This document shows positions 25,868 to 33,925 of a DNA stretch of 39,477 nucleotides, in pieces (position 1 is the stretch's first letter; the number at the start of each line of letters is the position of its first letter). Under the pieces are notes generated by a model, which was not told the DNA's origin, did not search any database, and saw only the letters and a program-made list of their open reading frames with translations. Source of the stretch: an uncultured Clostridium sp. (GTDB lineage: Bacteria > Bacillota > Clostridia > Lachnospirales > Lachnospiraceae). A program made the position numbers and the translations under genes. Where the stretch lies: NCBI RefSeq assembly GCF_900547735.1, contig NZ_URHZ01000054.1, positions 1 to 39,477 of the forward strand, read 5' to 3'.

Positions 25868-27607
25868 TTAAAGCACCTCTTCCAATGTCACTTTCGGAAC
25901 CGCCATCAGCGAATAATTTGTATGGTAGATAACAAAACCGGGGGCGGCTCCGGCCACTTTCTTGACGGATTTTTTCTGGATATAATCGATCTCCACTTTT
26001 TCATTGCCGCGCCCCTTAGAATAATAGGCGGCAAGGGAACCGGCTTCCTCAAATGTTCTGTCGGGAAGCTCGCGGCCTTCTGCTTTTACGATGACATGGG
26101 AGCCGGGGATTCCCTTTGCGTGAAACCACCAGTCGTTGCCTGAGGCCACCTTGAAGGTCAGTTCTTCGTTCTGGTAATTGTTCTTTCCAACGTAAATATG
26201 GAACCCGTCGGAGGAAATATAGTGGAAAGGACGGCTGGTGATTTTGACCTTCTTTCCCGATGGTCCGTGCTTTTTGATAAAGCCGTACTCCGTCAGTTCC
26301 TGTTTAATCTGTGCCAGATCCTCCTCCTTCAGGGCAATGTCGAGGGATGTGCTGATGGATTCCAGATGCTCGATCTCCTGTTTTGTCTCTTCCACAAATT
26401 TGGAGAGAGCTTCCCAGGTGCGTTTCAGTTTATTGTATTTGTCAAAAAATTTCTGTGAGTTTTCTCTGGCGGTAAGCTGGGGATCCAGAGGGATCTTTAC
26501 CGTTTCATTCGTATAGTAGTTGATGCATTCAAGCTCTTTTTCCCCTCCGCTCAGTTCATAACCGTAGGTGTTGAGGAGCTCGCCGTATATTTTGTATTTG
26601 TCTCTTTTTTCCGTATCCTTTAACTGTTTTAACTGTAAATCGTATTTTTTATATCCTCGTTCCAGTGCGGTCTGGACAATTCTCCGCAGATCGGAGGATT
26701 TCTGCCGGATGCGTGTGATTACATTTTTGGATGCATAATAAAGTTCCAGTGTGCTGCTGATGGAATCAAAACGGACGGCCCTGTACTCCGGCGGCCAGGA
26801 GGTGAGCGGGAGAGCGGAGAATTCAACCGGCTCCTCGTCGCGGTAAAGAATATTCGGCTCAAACCTGCCTTCCTTCACCTGTTCCATGGCAAGCGTGAGC
26901 GTACGGCTCAAATGGGTGATTTCCAGTTCGGAGAGAGCCGAAGCCGGCACATCGGCGTCAATGGAGGCAAGATGGCAGAATTCTTCCGCCATGACGGGGC
27001 TGATTCCGGTGAAGCTTGTATAAATTGCTTTGCCGGCAGGCGCCTGGGCGGCAGAGAGCGTTTCCGTGAATACGGTCTCATCCGCAGAGAGCGGATCTTT
27101 TTTTCCTGCGGCCTGCGGGATAAAATAATCACGTCCCGGAAGCACTTCCCGGACAGAACTGATCTGGGCGGAAATATGTTTAATACTGTCTATGATTTTG
27201 TCGTCCGGTGTACAGAAAATGATATTGCTGTGTTTTCCCATCAGCTCGACAATCAGGAACTTGCGGCAGAGGTCGCCGAGTTCATCCAGGTGTTCAATCT
27301 CAAAACGGATAATCCGTTCCAGCCCGGGCTGGCTCACGGATACAATTTTCCCGTTTCCGATATGCTTTCTGAGGAGCATGCAGAAATTGGGCGCCGTCAT
27401 GGGACTCTGTTTATTCGTCTGCGTCAGATAGATTAACGGGAGACTTGCATTTACCGACATCAGAAGACGGTAATTCTCCCTGTTGTTTTTGATTGTAAAA
27501 AGGAGTTCGTCCTTTTCCGTCTGAGCAATCTTTGAGATCTTTCCGCCGGTCAGTTTATCATTAAATTCCTTTACCAGACCGGCAATTACTATTCCGTCAA
27601 AAGCCAT
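25868..27607 (-). CDS. rqcH: Ribosome-associated quality control factor RqcH (NFACT protein)
   Basis: Binds stalled 50S subunits carrying peptidyl-tRNA and recruits tRNA-Ala to add C-terminal alanine tails that mark products for degradation. Older annotation calls it a fibronectin-binding protein. The N-terminal NFACT-N domain begins MAFDGIVIAGLVKEFNDKL; the middle (about residues 290-440) is charged and coiled-coil-like; the NFACT-R domain follows (about 445-560), with WWFHAKGIPGSHVIVK. The residue pair corresponding to Asp97-Arg98 of B. subtilis is Glu97-Arg98 here. The length of 579 aa is normal. AAAGGAATG lies before the start. Confidence 0.93.
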   Translation of the reverse strand: MAFDGIVIAGLVKEFNDKLTGGKISKIAQTEKDELLFTIKNNRENYRLLMSVNASLPLIYLTQTNKQSPMTAPNFCMLLRKHIGNGKIVSVSQPGLERIIRFEIEHLDELGDLCRKFLIVELMGKHSNIIFCTPDDKIIDSIKHISAQISSVREVLPGRDYFIPQAAGKKDPLSADETVFTETLSAAQAPAGKAIYTSFTGISPVMAEEFCHLASIDADVPASALSELEITHLSRTLTLAMEQVKEGRFEPNILYRDEEPVEFSALPLTSWPPEYRAVRFDSISSTLELYYASKNVITRIRQKSSDLRRIVQTALERGYKKYDLQLKQLKDTEKRDKYKIYGELLNTYGYELSGGEKELECINYYTNETVKIPLDPQLTARENSQKFFDKYNKLKRTWEALSKFVEETKQEIEHLESISTSLDIALKEEDLAQIKQELTEYGFIKKHGPSGKKVKITSRPFHYISSDGFHIYVGKNNYQNEELTFKVASGNDWWFHAKGIPGSHVIVKAEGRELPDRTFEEAGSLAAYYSKGRGNEKVEIDYIQKKSVKKVAGAAPGFVIYHTNYSLMAVPKVTLEEVL

Positions 27608-27614
27608 AGTTGGT

Positions 27615-27665
27615 CATTCCTTTCAAATCTAATATAGTTGCAAATCCAGTATAGTTTCAAATCCA
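27615..27665 (-). repeat. Three 17-bp direct repeats in the rqcH leader
   Basis: Read on the - strand, three adjoining units resemble TGGATTTGAAACTATAC (27649-27665, 27632-27648, 27615-27631). The third is diverged and carries the rqcH ribosome site. The repeats contain TATACT- and TATATT-like boxes and may include the rqcH promoter. Confidence 0.6.
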
Positions 27666-27683
27666 AGGTTGTTATAATTTCAA

Positions 27684-28715
27684 TCAATCTCCAATTGGGA
27701 AGTTTCTATTCATGCTGTTCCCGCCGTTATCAGCGCGAAAAAGTGATTCGATCCGCCAGAGGAAAAGAGTCATGGACAGTAAATCCGCGCAGCCTCCGGG
27801 ACTTATGTTTTTATCCGTGAAATCTTTGTTCAGCCGTGTAAGGGCCTCCATCCCTTCCTCCGTTTTGCTGCCCCCAAGCGAGAGGACAGACAGGGCGCAC
27901 TGTTTTACATATTCAAGTGATTCATAGTTTGTCCTGAAAAGCACGTTCGTATCGTCCACATTGGCCATCAGATGAAGAAGGATGTGGAGGGAAAGCTGGT
28001 TCCTGCCGGGATGCATACCGGACAACTTCGCATATTCAAAGTATTCCCGAAGCGCGGGAAGTCCGACAAAACGGACGGCCGGAAACCCATCGGCCGCCTC
28101 CCCCCTGATTCCTCGGCATCCGTATTTCAGGTAGAGCAGTTCCCCATGCGTGTTATTTTCTCCCGGTACGACGGCGGAAAAGTCGCGCTCCATTGGACGG
28201 CGGCACATCAGGCCGCAGTAGGATAAAAGTTCCTCCTCTTGAACGCCGGAGCATACAGGGCGTCTGCCCCAAAAACGGCCGGCCGCCGCGGCCAGGAGTC
28301 CCATGGAGAAAATAATGCCTTTGTGGGTATTAACACCGCCCGTCGCTTCAAACATGGCTTTCTCGGCCCGTACTCCGGCCGGCCGGATGGCGGCAAATAA
28401 CCGTTCCGCATTTTCGGCATCCGGCTCATTTCCGTTTTGAAGACCGGCTTCCACTTCCATAGCTCCGTGATGGATTCCGATCTCGGCCATCTCTCCGATA
28501 AAGGGCAGAATTGCAGCAATGCTGAGTTCAAATGTCCTGTGATCCATATCTTTATGGGCGCCGCTGTCCTTTAAATCCACCAGTCCCGGTTTGGGAGTGG
28601 CCTCCACCTCATCGGTGAGAGAGCGGCCTGCTGCGCATTCCAACGAATCCAGAAACTGTTTCTGCATCAGATTCAGGGAAAACTCCCGGCTGCCAATCTC
28701 TTTTTTCACACTCAT
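27684..28715 (-). CDS. citG: Triphosphoribosyl-dephospho-CoA synthase CitG
   Basis: Makes the precursor of the citrate lyase prosthetic group from ATP and dephospho-CoA. Family motifs are AAGRSLTDEVEATPKPGLVD, HKDMDHRTFELS and GGVNTHKGIIFSMG. At 343 aa it is somewhat longer than many CitG proteins, with an extra ~20 residues at the N-terminus. The start overlaps the citX stop by 4 nt (28712-28715), so the two maturation genes are coupled. They are on the opposite strand from the citDEF genes they serve. Confidence 0.9.
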   Translation of the reverse strand: MSVKKEIGSREFSLNLMQKQFLDSLECAAGRSLTDEVEATPKPGLVDLKDSGAHKDMDHRTFELSIAAILPFIGEMAEIGIHHGAMEVEAGLQNGNEPDAENAERLFAAIRPAGVRAEKAMFEATGGVNTHKGIIFSMGLLAAAAGRFWGRRPVCSGVQEEELLSYCGLMCRRPMERDFSAVVPGENNTHGELLYLKYGCRGIRGEAADGFPAVRFVGLPALREYFEYAKLSGMHPGRNQLSLHILLHLMANVDDTNVLFRTNYESLEYVKQCALSVLSLGGSKTEEGMEALTRLNKDFTDKNISPGGCADLLSMTLFLWRIESLFRADNGGNSMNRNFPIGD

Positions 28716-29266
28716 AGCTCAGTCCTGCCTTTATCAGCTCCCGGGTGATCTTCCGATATCATTTTCTTAATATGGGCAACCAGTTCTTCCACGCTGTGAT
28801 TCCTGCTTCGGCTGCAGGCGTGGGCGGGCTGTCCGCATATCAGACAGGTGCGGCAGGGAAGACCAAGCTCCTCCCTGGAAACCTTGCTTCCGTCCAGTTT
28901 TATAATATCAATATCATAGAGGCGCCCGATCGAAGAGCCGTCCTCCAGTCTTGTCATCAGACGCTTGATTGTGAGTGGAGAGGCATCGGCGGCAATAAAA
29001 GCCTCATAGCCCGTCTTCTCGCGGATCGCATGTTCATGAAGCACGGCAATGCCTGCATCGGAAAGTGTCTTCAGAATTTCTCGGTACCCGCCGTCGAAAA
29101 TCTCCGGTATCCCTTCAAACACCTTCACGGGTCCCGGGATGTTCAGGGTAAAGCTGATAAGTGTCGTATTATATTTTTCCGTCAAAGAGTTCTGCAGGAA
29201 GACGCGCCGCTCCCTGGCAGCCAGCATTTCTTCAAGTAATACCTCATTATTCACCGTCAAATCCAT
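28712..29266 (-). CDS. citX: Apo-citrate lyase phosphoribosyl-dephospho-CoA transferase CitX
   Basis: Transfers the prosthetic-group precursor to the serine of the acyl carrier subunit CitD. Recognisable segments are LAARERRVFLQNSLTEKY-like N-terminal sequence, TLISFTLNIPGPVK, and the cysteine-rich PCRTCLICGQPAHACSRSRN near the C-terminus. The length of 184 aa fits CitX alone rather than a CitXG fusion. CAGGAGG precedes the ATG. A good promoter lies upstream on the - strand. Confidence 0.9.
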   Translation of the reverse strand: MDLTVNNEVLLEEMLAARERRVFLQNSLTEKYNTTLISFTLNIPGPVKVFEGIPEIFDGGYREILKTLSDAGIAVLHEHAIREKTGYEAFIAADASPLTIKRLMTRLEDGSSIGRLYDIDIIKLDGSKVSREELGLPCRTCLICGQPAHACSRSRNHSVEELVAHIKKMISEDHPGADKGRTEL

Positions 29267-29347
29267 GTCCGAATCCTCCTGTAGATTAATTTCGGGAAAA
29301 TGTTCCCATACAGTGCGGGCACAGAGATATTATGCCCCTGACTTCTT

Positions 29348-29376
29348 ATTATAAAGAAAAGCGGCATTTAAAACAA
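29348..29376 (-). promoter_or_regulatory. Promoter of citXG
   Basis: On the - strand: -35 TTGTTT (29371-29376), 17-bp spacer, -10 TATAAT (29348-29353). Repeat R4's left flank starts almost exactly at its upstream edge (29379). Confidence 0.6.
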
Positions 29377-29378
29377 CA

Positions 29379-29757
29379 GGAAGTTGAGATTTAATTGAGA
29401 AATGAGGACGCTGCCGGGACGGCTGGGGGCCGGAATGGGAGGGGAGGGGATGAGTCTTCAGTCCCGGAGGGAGGTTTGTCGTAAAGGCGGGGAATACGGA
29501 AGAAAGAAATCTGCTACGGGGACCCGCTCGCGCTTATGGAATGCGCAGCGGATGCTAAGACGCCATAAAACGGCGTCCAAGCACCGGCGGATTCCTACGT
29601 CCCCTGCGCAGATTTTTTCTTCCTCCTTCCCCACCGCCCAGATTATGACCGGGACTGAAGACGCGCAGGTTATCGATACCCATTCCATACCCCGGCCTGC
29701 CGGCTGCTGATTGTCCTCCTCCCCAAGTGCGGGGGAGAGTATTGCCGCAGCCACTAC
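29379..29757 (+). repeat. Palindromic repeat R4, full unit
   Basis: Starts with GGAAGTTGAGAT, the inverse of the R1/R3 flank end, then a G-rich flank. The palindrome is at 29450-29662 with ATGAGTCTTCAGTCCCGG at its left and CCGGGACTGAAGAC at its right. The conserved inner part follows, from GCGCAGGTTATCGATACC to a GTATTGCCGCAGCCACTAC end at 29739-29757. The same inner part occurs inverted in R5. Reading frames through it are symmetric and lack protein features. Confidence 0.85.
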
Positions 29758-30169
29758 ATTCTGACGTAGAATGGCCATTTATCACGGAATGAAGTTAAGG
29801 TGATTTATCCCGGCATGGTTAAATATTCCGGAAAATGGAGTGGATATAGGGTATTAATAGGGTATTATGAATTTGATGCAAATATAGGATACCGAAAGTA
29901 TAAGATGTATAAAATATAAGACGTTTAAAATATAGGATGTTAAAAATGTGGAATGATGAAAATATAGATAATGAAAATATAGAATAATGAAAATATAGAG
30001 CGATGAAAAACAGAGTGATATAAGCATTAAAATAATGTTAACGGAGTGTATCAATATAATATGTCAGTATAGCTGATTTCTAACTTTGGAACAGGACTTA
30101 ATCCGGTCATCTTTAATTCAGTTCCCAGGAAAACCTTATCTCAAATCTATTCTATTTGGAAACTAGGTA
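29758..30169. other. AT-rich gene-free spacer between R4 and R5
   Basis: About 410 bp with no convincing gene. The middle holds a 16-bp tandem array (29883-30025). The rest is AT-rich sequence without a recognisable signal. A 66-residue - strand frame (29854-30054) is merely the translated array. Confidence 0.6.
29883..30025 (+). repeat. Degenerate 16-bp tandem repeat, about nine units
   Basis: Nine units resembling TATAGRATGATGAAAA follow each other, mostly in exact 16-bp steps and one of 15 bp (29963-29977). Units at 29978-29993 and 29994-30009 are the closest pair. Strongly AT-rich. Confidence 0.75.
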
Positions 30170-30521
30170 GTGGCCGCGACAATACGCCCAACCGTACTTG
30201 GAGAAGGGGAGATTAACCGGTGAAATGGCAGTGGACGGCGGGAGGCCGATAACCTGCGCGTCTTCAGTCCGAGCGACAGACTGCCCGGGGAAGGAGGGCG
30301 AAAACTTTCCGCAGGGGACCTTGGAATCCGACGGTGCTTAACGAGGTTTTACACGAGTTTAGCATCCGTTTCGCATTCCACAAGCGGGAGCGGGTCCCCG
30401 TAGGAATTTTTTCGTCCCGGATTCCCCTATTACGACAACCTCCCCCTGGGACTGAAGACTCACCAACCTTCCCTCTCCCCAGTCCCGCCCCCATTTCACA
30501 GTCCTCCCCGCCCTTCCAACT
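30170..30521 (-). repeat. Palindromic repeat R5, full unit
   Basis: Inverse orientation to R4. The inner end GTAGTGGCCGCGACAATAC begins near 30170, GATAACCTGCGCGTCTTCAG leads into the palindrome (30260-30463), and the C-rich flank ends in CTTCCAACTA at about 30521. Its CCCGTAGGAATTTTTTC segment matches R1 and R3. Confidence 0.85.
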
Positions 30522-30581
30522 ACCCCCTGATAACTTTTCTCCTATGAACTCCATAACAGCATAAGTATTTGAATTATCCAT

Positions 30582-30610
30582 TTTACCATGCTACTATATT
30601 TTTAGATAAT
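30582..30610 (+). promoter_or_regulatory. Promoter of citDEF
   Basis: -35 TTTACC at 30582-30587, 17-bp spacer, -10 GATAAT at 30605-30610, in an AT-rich region between repeat R5 and citD. The leader of ~70 nt ends in a strong GAGGAGG ribosome site. Confidence 0.55.
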
Positions 30611-30687
30611 ATGTAGAAAGACCCAATAATTAATTCAGAAAAAGTAACAATATACACAAACATATAAGCAATAGAGGAGGAAATCTT

Positions 30688-30987
30688 ATGGTAATCGAAA
30701 AAGCGGCTGTGGCCGGTACACTGGAGTCCAGTGATGCGCAGATTACAGTTGAACCGGGTGATGGAAAGGTTGAGCTTGTCATTGAGAGCAGCGTTATCCA
30801 TCAGTTTGGAAAGCAGATCAGGGCAGTTGTCCTGGAGACGCTGGAGCGCCTTAATGTGAACGATGCAAGGGTAAAGGTTGTGGACAAAGGAGCTTTAGAC
30901 TGTACTTTAAAGGCCAGAGTGGAATGCGCCGTATACCGTTCCAGCGGCATTACGGAAAATTTACCATGGGGAGGTGCAATCAGATAA
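30688..30987 (+). CDS. citD: Citrate lyase acyl carrier protein (gamma subunit) CitD
   Basis: Small carrier subunit whose phosphoribosyl-dephospho-CoA arm holds the acetyl or citryl group during cleavage. The attachment serine is Ser14 in GTLESSDAQI, the same position as in characterised CitD proteins. The length of 99 aa is standard. A strong GAGGAGG site precedes the ATG. The stop overlaps the citE start (TAATG). CitX and CitG, encoded divergently upstream, should modify it. Confidence 0.95.
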   Translation: MVIEKAAVAGTLESSDAQITVEPGDGKVELVIESSVIHQFGKQIRAVVLETLERLNVNDARVKVVDKGALDCTLKARVECAVYRSSGITENLPWGGAIR

Positions 30988-31889
30988 TGAGCCATCCATT
31001 AAAAAAGAGACTGAGAAGATCCATGATGTTTCTGAACTGCCAGAAACCGGGACTGATTAAAGACCCGTATATTTATAAACCGGATTCCATTATGCTTGAC
31101 CTGGAGGACGCGGTTGCCGAGAACCAGAAGGATGCCGCAAGGTATTCCCTGTTTCATGCGCTCAAGGAGATCGACTACCGGGGCGTGGAGAGGGTTGTCC
31201 GCATCAACGGGCTTGACACACCGCACTGGAAGGAAGATATCCGTGTCTGTGTGGCGGGAGGAGCCGATACCATCCGTATAGCAAAAACGGAATCCGCTCA
31301 GGATGTACGCACAGTGGAAGAGCACGTGCTGGCTGCAGAGCGTGAATTTGGCCGTCCCGAGGGCAGCACCCTCTTAATGTCCGCCCTGGAATCCTGTAAG
31401 GGTGTTCTGAATGCCCAGGAGATTTGTGTTTCTTCCGACCGTCTGATCGGAATCGCCCTGTCGGGAGGAGATTATACGAAAGATCTTCAGACCGTAATCA
31501 CAGGTACCGGCGTGGAGCTGATGGGAGCGAGACAGCATATGATTATGGCTGCCCGCGCCGCAGGCGTCCAGTGCTTCGACACGGTGTTTACAAACCTGGA
31601 AGACATGGAAGGATTCGAAAAAGAAACCGCCATGATCAAGATGATGGGATTTGACGGAAAATCGCTTGTCAATCCGCGTCAGATTGCAATTGTCCACAAG
31701 ATTTTCACTCCTACCGAGAAGGAGATTATTTTTGCTGAAAAAGTGGTGCGTGAAATTGATGACAAGAAAGCAAAAGGCATCGGCGTATTTACGGTAGATG
31801 GAAAAATGATTGATATCGCTTTCTATGACGGGGCCAAGAGGACCCTGGCTATGGCTAAAGCCGCAGGCGTTTATGAGGGGGATATGTAA
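30987..31889 (+). CDS. citE: Citrate lyase beta subunit (citryl-ACP lyase) CitE
   Basis: Cleaves citryl-ACP into oxaloacetate and acetyl-ACP. HpcH/HpaI-type TIM-barrel motifs are visible: FLNCQKPGLIKDPYIYKPDS, MLDLEDAVAENQKD with acidic metal ligands, RVVRINGLDTPHW and ALSGGDYTKDL. The length of 300 aa is typical. I chose ATG 30987, overlapping the citD stop, because GGAGGTG lies just upstream. A longer frame from 30924 would run inside citD. Confidence 0.95.
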   Translation: MSHPLKKRLRRSMMFLNCQKPGLIKDPYIYKPDSIMLDLEDAVAENQKDAARYSLFHALKEIDYRGVERVVRINGLDTPHWKEDIRVCVAGGADTIRIAKTESAQDVRTVEEHVLAAEREFGRPEGSTLLMSALESCKGVLNAQEICVSSDRLIGIALSGGDYTKDLQTVITGTGVELMGARQHMIMAARAAGVQCFDTVFTNLEDMEGFEKETAMIKMMGFDGKSLVNPRQIAIVHKIFTPTEKEIIFAEKVVREIDDKKAKGIGVFTVDGKMIDIAFYDGAKRTLAMAKAAGVYEGDM

Positions 31890-31890
31890 A

Positions 31891-33450
31891 ATGATAAATA
31901 AAGTAGGAAGAGATATTCCGGAGGAAGTGTTAAAGGCGACCGGCAAAAAAGTATTTGAAGGCGCTTACGTATATGATAATTATGAGTATAAGAAGGCAGC
32001 TCCCGTAGTACGGGCGCTGTCCGATCCGACGCGTTCCAAAATGGTGCAGTCCATCAGGGAAGCGCTTGAAAAATGTGAAATCCGCGATGGCATGACCCTG
32101 TCCTTCCATCATCATTTCCGTGAGGGAGATTACGTTGTCAATATGGTGATGGAAGAGATTCACAACATGGGAATCAAGGATCTCACCATCTGTGCCAGTT
32201 CTCTCGGAAAGGCCAATGATCCGATTGTGCCGTTTATTGAGGATGGAACGATCACAGGTATCCAGTCTTCCGGTGTGAGAGGCAAAATCGGCGAGGCTAT
32301 CTCGACCGGCAAGTTAAAGAATCTGGCGGTTATGCGTTCCCACGGCGGCCGTGTGCGTGCCATTGAGACGGGGGAGGTGCATGTGGACATCGCCTTTATC
32401 GGCGCGCCTACCTGCGACGAATACGGCAACTGCCGCCCGAACGGCGGAAAGAGCGACTGCGGCGTTTTATCTTACGGGGTGGTGGATGCCCAGTATGCAG
32501 ATAAAGTGGTGGCCGTGACGGACTGCCTCGTTGCATTCCCGAACATCCCGGCCAGCATTTCCATGACAAATGTAGACTATGTCTGCGTTGTGGACGCCAT
32601 CGGCAATCCCGATAAGATTGCGACAGGAGCAGCCAAACCAACGACCGATGTGAGAAAAATCATGATGGCCGATTACTGCACCCAGTTTGTAATTAATACC
32701 CCTTACTTTAAAGACGGTTTTTCCTACCAGACGGGTGTCGGCGGCGCGTCCATCGCCTCCACGATTTCACTCGGCAAGATTATGGAGGAGAGGGGAATCC
32801 AGATGGGACTCGGTCTCGGCGGAATCACCACCCCCATGTGTGAACTTCTGGAAAAAGGCCTGATCCGCACCCTTGTGGATACACAGGACTTTGATCAGGG
32901 TGCCATCGAATCCATTAAAAAGAACCCGAACCATATTGAAATCTCCGCATCCGAGTACGCCAACCCGTTTAACAAGGGCGCTTATGTCAATAAGCTGGAC
33001 TTTGTTATCCTGGCATCTCTGGAAGTGGATATCAATTTTAACTGTAATGTCGTAGTAGGTTCCGACGGCGTCATCACCGGCGCACAGGGAGGCCATCCCG
33101 ATACGGCGGCCGGGGCAAAGTGCACGATTGTCATTGCTCCGCTTCTGCAGGGCAGAATTCCCGCTATCTGCACCAACGTTACGACGGTGACGACACCGGG
33201 CGAGACCGTGGACGTTGTAATCACGGATTACGGCATTGCCATCAACCCGCGCCGTCAGGATTTGATCGAGTGTATGAAGAATGTCAACCTGCCGTTCTGC
33301 ACAATAGAGGAACTGCGTGATAAAGCGTACAGCATGGTCGGAGAACCGGATCCGGTTCAGTTTGGCGAGCGTGTTGTCGGCATTATCGAGGGACGTGACG
33401 GAACCGTCATGGATGTCGTAAGGGAAATCCGTGAATATCAGTTTGATTAG
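31891..33450 (+). CDS. citF: Citrate lyase alpha subunit (citrate:ACP transferase) CitF
   Basis: Swaps acetyl for citryl on the carrier subunit, the first half of the citrate lyase reaction. The CoA-transferase-like protein has LSFHHHFREGDYVVNMVM near the N-terminus, HGGRVRAIETGEVHVDIAFI in the middle, and GAQGGHPDTAAGAK, TPGETVDVVITDYG and INPRRQDL toward the end. The length of 519 aa is normal. ATG 31891 follows citE by one base and has GAGGGG upstream. The stop codon lies inside a 16-bp tandem repeat. Confidence 0.95.
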   Translation: MINKVGRDIPEEVLKATGKKVFEGAYVYDNYEYKKAAPVVRALSDPTRSKMVQSIREALEKCEIRDGMTLSFHHHFREGDYVVNMVMEEIHNMGIKDLTICASSLGKANDPIVPFIEDGTITGIQSSGVRGKIGEAISTGKLKNLAVMRSHGGRVRAIETGEVHVDIAFIGAPTCDEYGNCRPNGGKSDCGVLSYGVVDAQYADKVVAVTDCLVAFPNIPASISMTNVDYVCVVDAIGNPDKIATGAAKPTTDVRKIMMADYCTQFVINTPYFKDGFSYQTGVGGASIASTISLGKIMEERGIQMGLGLGGITTPMCELLEKGLIRTLVDTQDFDQGAIESIKKNPNHIEISASEYANPFNKGAYVNKLDFVILASLEVDINFNCNVVVGSDGVITGAQGGHPDTAAGAKCTIVIAPLLQGRIPAICTNVTTVTTPGETVDVVITDYGIAINPRRQDLIECMKNVNLPFCTIEELRDKAYSMVGEPDPVQFGERVVGIIEGRDGTVMDVVREIREYQFD

Positions 33451-33482
33451 ATATCAGTTTGACTAGATATCATTTCGACTAA
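33435..33482 (+). repeat. Three 16-bp tandem repeats across the citF stop
   Basis: Units ATATCAGTTTGATTAG (33435-33450), ATATCAGTTTGACTAG (33451-33466) and ATATCATTTCGACTAA (33467-33482). The first contains the last codons and stop of citF. Confidence 0.85.
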
Positions 33483-33493
33483 AATAACAAAGG

Positions 33494-33533
33494 GAGTCTG
33501 TTTTCCGGAACCAGCGGAAAACAGGCTCTTTTT
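33494..33533 (+). terminator. Terminator after citDEF
   Basis: Stem GAGTCTGTTTTCCG / CGGAAAACAGGCTC (14 bp, one G-T), 7-nt loop, then TTTTT. Confidence 0.88.
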
Positions 33534-33764
33534 CAGCAATAGAAGCAGGTCCCTTTTTCAGCAGTGGGAACACATTACGGCTTGTCCGCCCGGATCACAG
33601 AATAGAACATTGCACGTGTAAAAATACAATAAATGTCACTTTGAACAAAAAACAGCTTTCTGAGAGTTATTTCCAAAAACGGCAATTTATAAAATTTTTG
33701 TTAAAGAAGTGTAAAAAAACCTTATTTTATATGGTTTTCCGGTACATAAGTGTTATCTTATGAC

Positions 33765-33857
33765 TGGTATAATTGCACAATTATAATTCGTTAAAAGCAC
33801 CAAAAATTGTACAATTCATACAAGAAGTGTTGAAAAGCTGCTAAAAAAAGGTATAAT
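33765..33857 (+). promoter_or_regulatory. tctCBA promoter region with paired palindromic operators
   Basis: Two 12-bp dyads, AATTGCACAATT at 33771-33782 and the perfect palindrome AATTGTACAATT at 33805-33816, start 34 bp apart. An extended -10 (TGGTATAAT, 33765-33773) overlaps the first. A second promoter, TTGAAA at 33830-33835, 16-bp spacer, TATAAT at 33852-33857, lies 13 bp beyond the second dyad. The dyads look like sites of a dimeric repressor or activator, for example of the GntR type, that is not identified here. The rest of 33534-33925 is AT-rich leader without a gene. Confidence 0.6.
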
Positions 33858-33925
33858 AGAATCAAGGGTTTGGAAAGCAGCACCCCGCAGCAAACCAAAA
33901 TAATGAATGAAAAGGAGAAGATGTT

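Noticed and set aside
29402..29778. Overlapping ~100-residue frames on both strands in R4
   Set aside because: Products of G/C-rich repeat sequence; none is preserved between repeat copies.
29883..30025. Tandem array considered as a CRISPR
   Set aside because: Units are only 16 bp, adjoining, with no spacers, and there are no cas genes.
29854..30054. 66-residue hydrophobic frame on the - strand
   Set aside because: It is the translation of the 16-bp AT-rich array (Ile/Tyr/Phe runs) and lacks a ribosome site.
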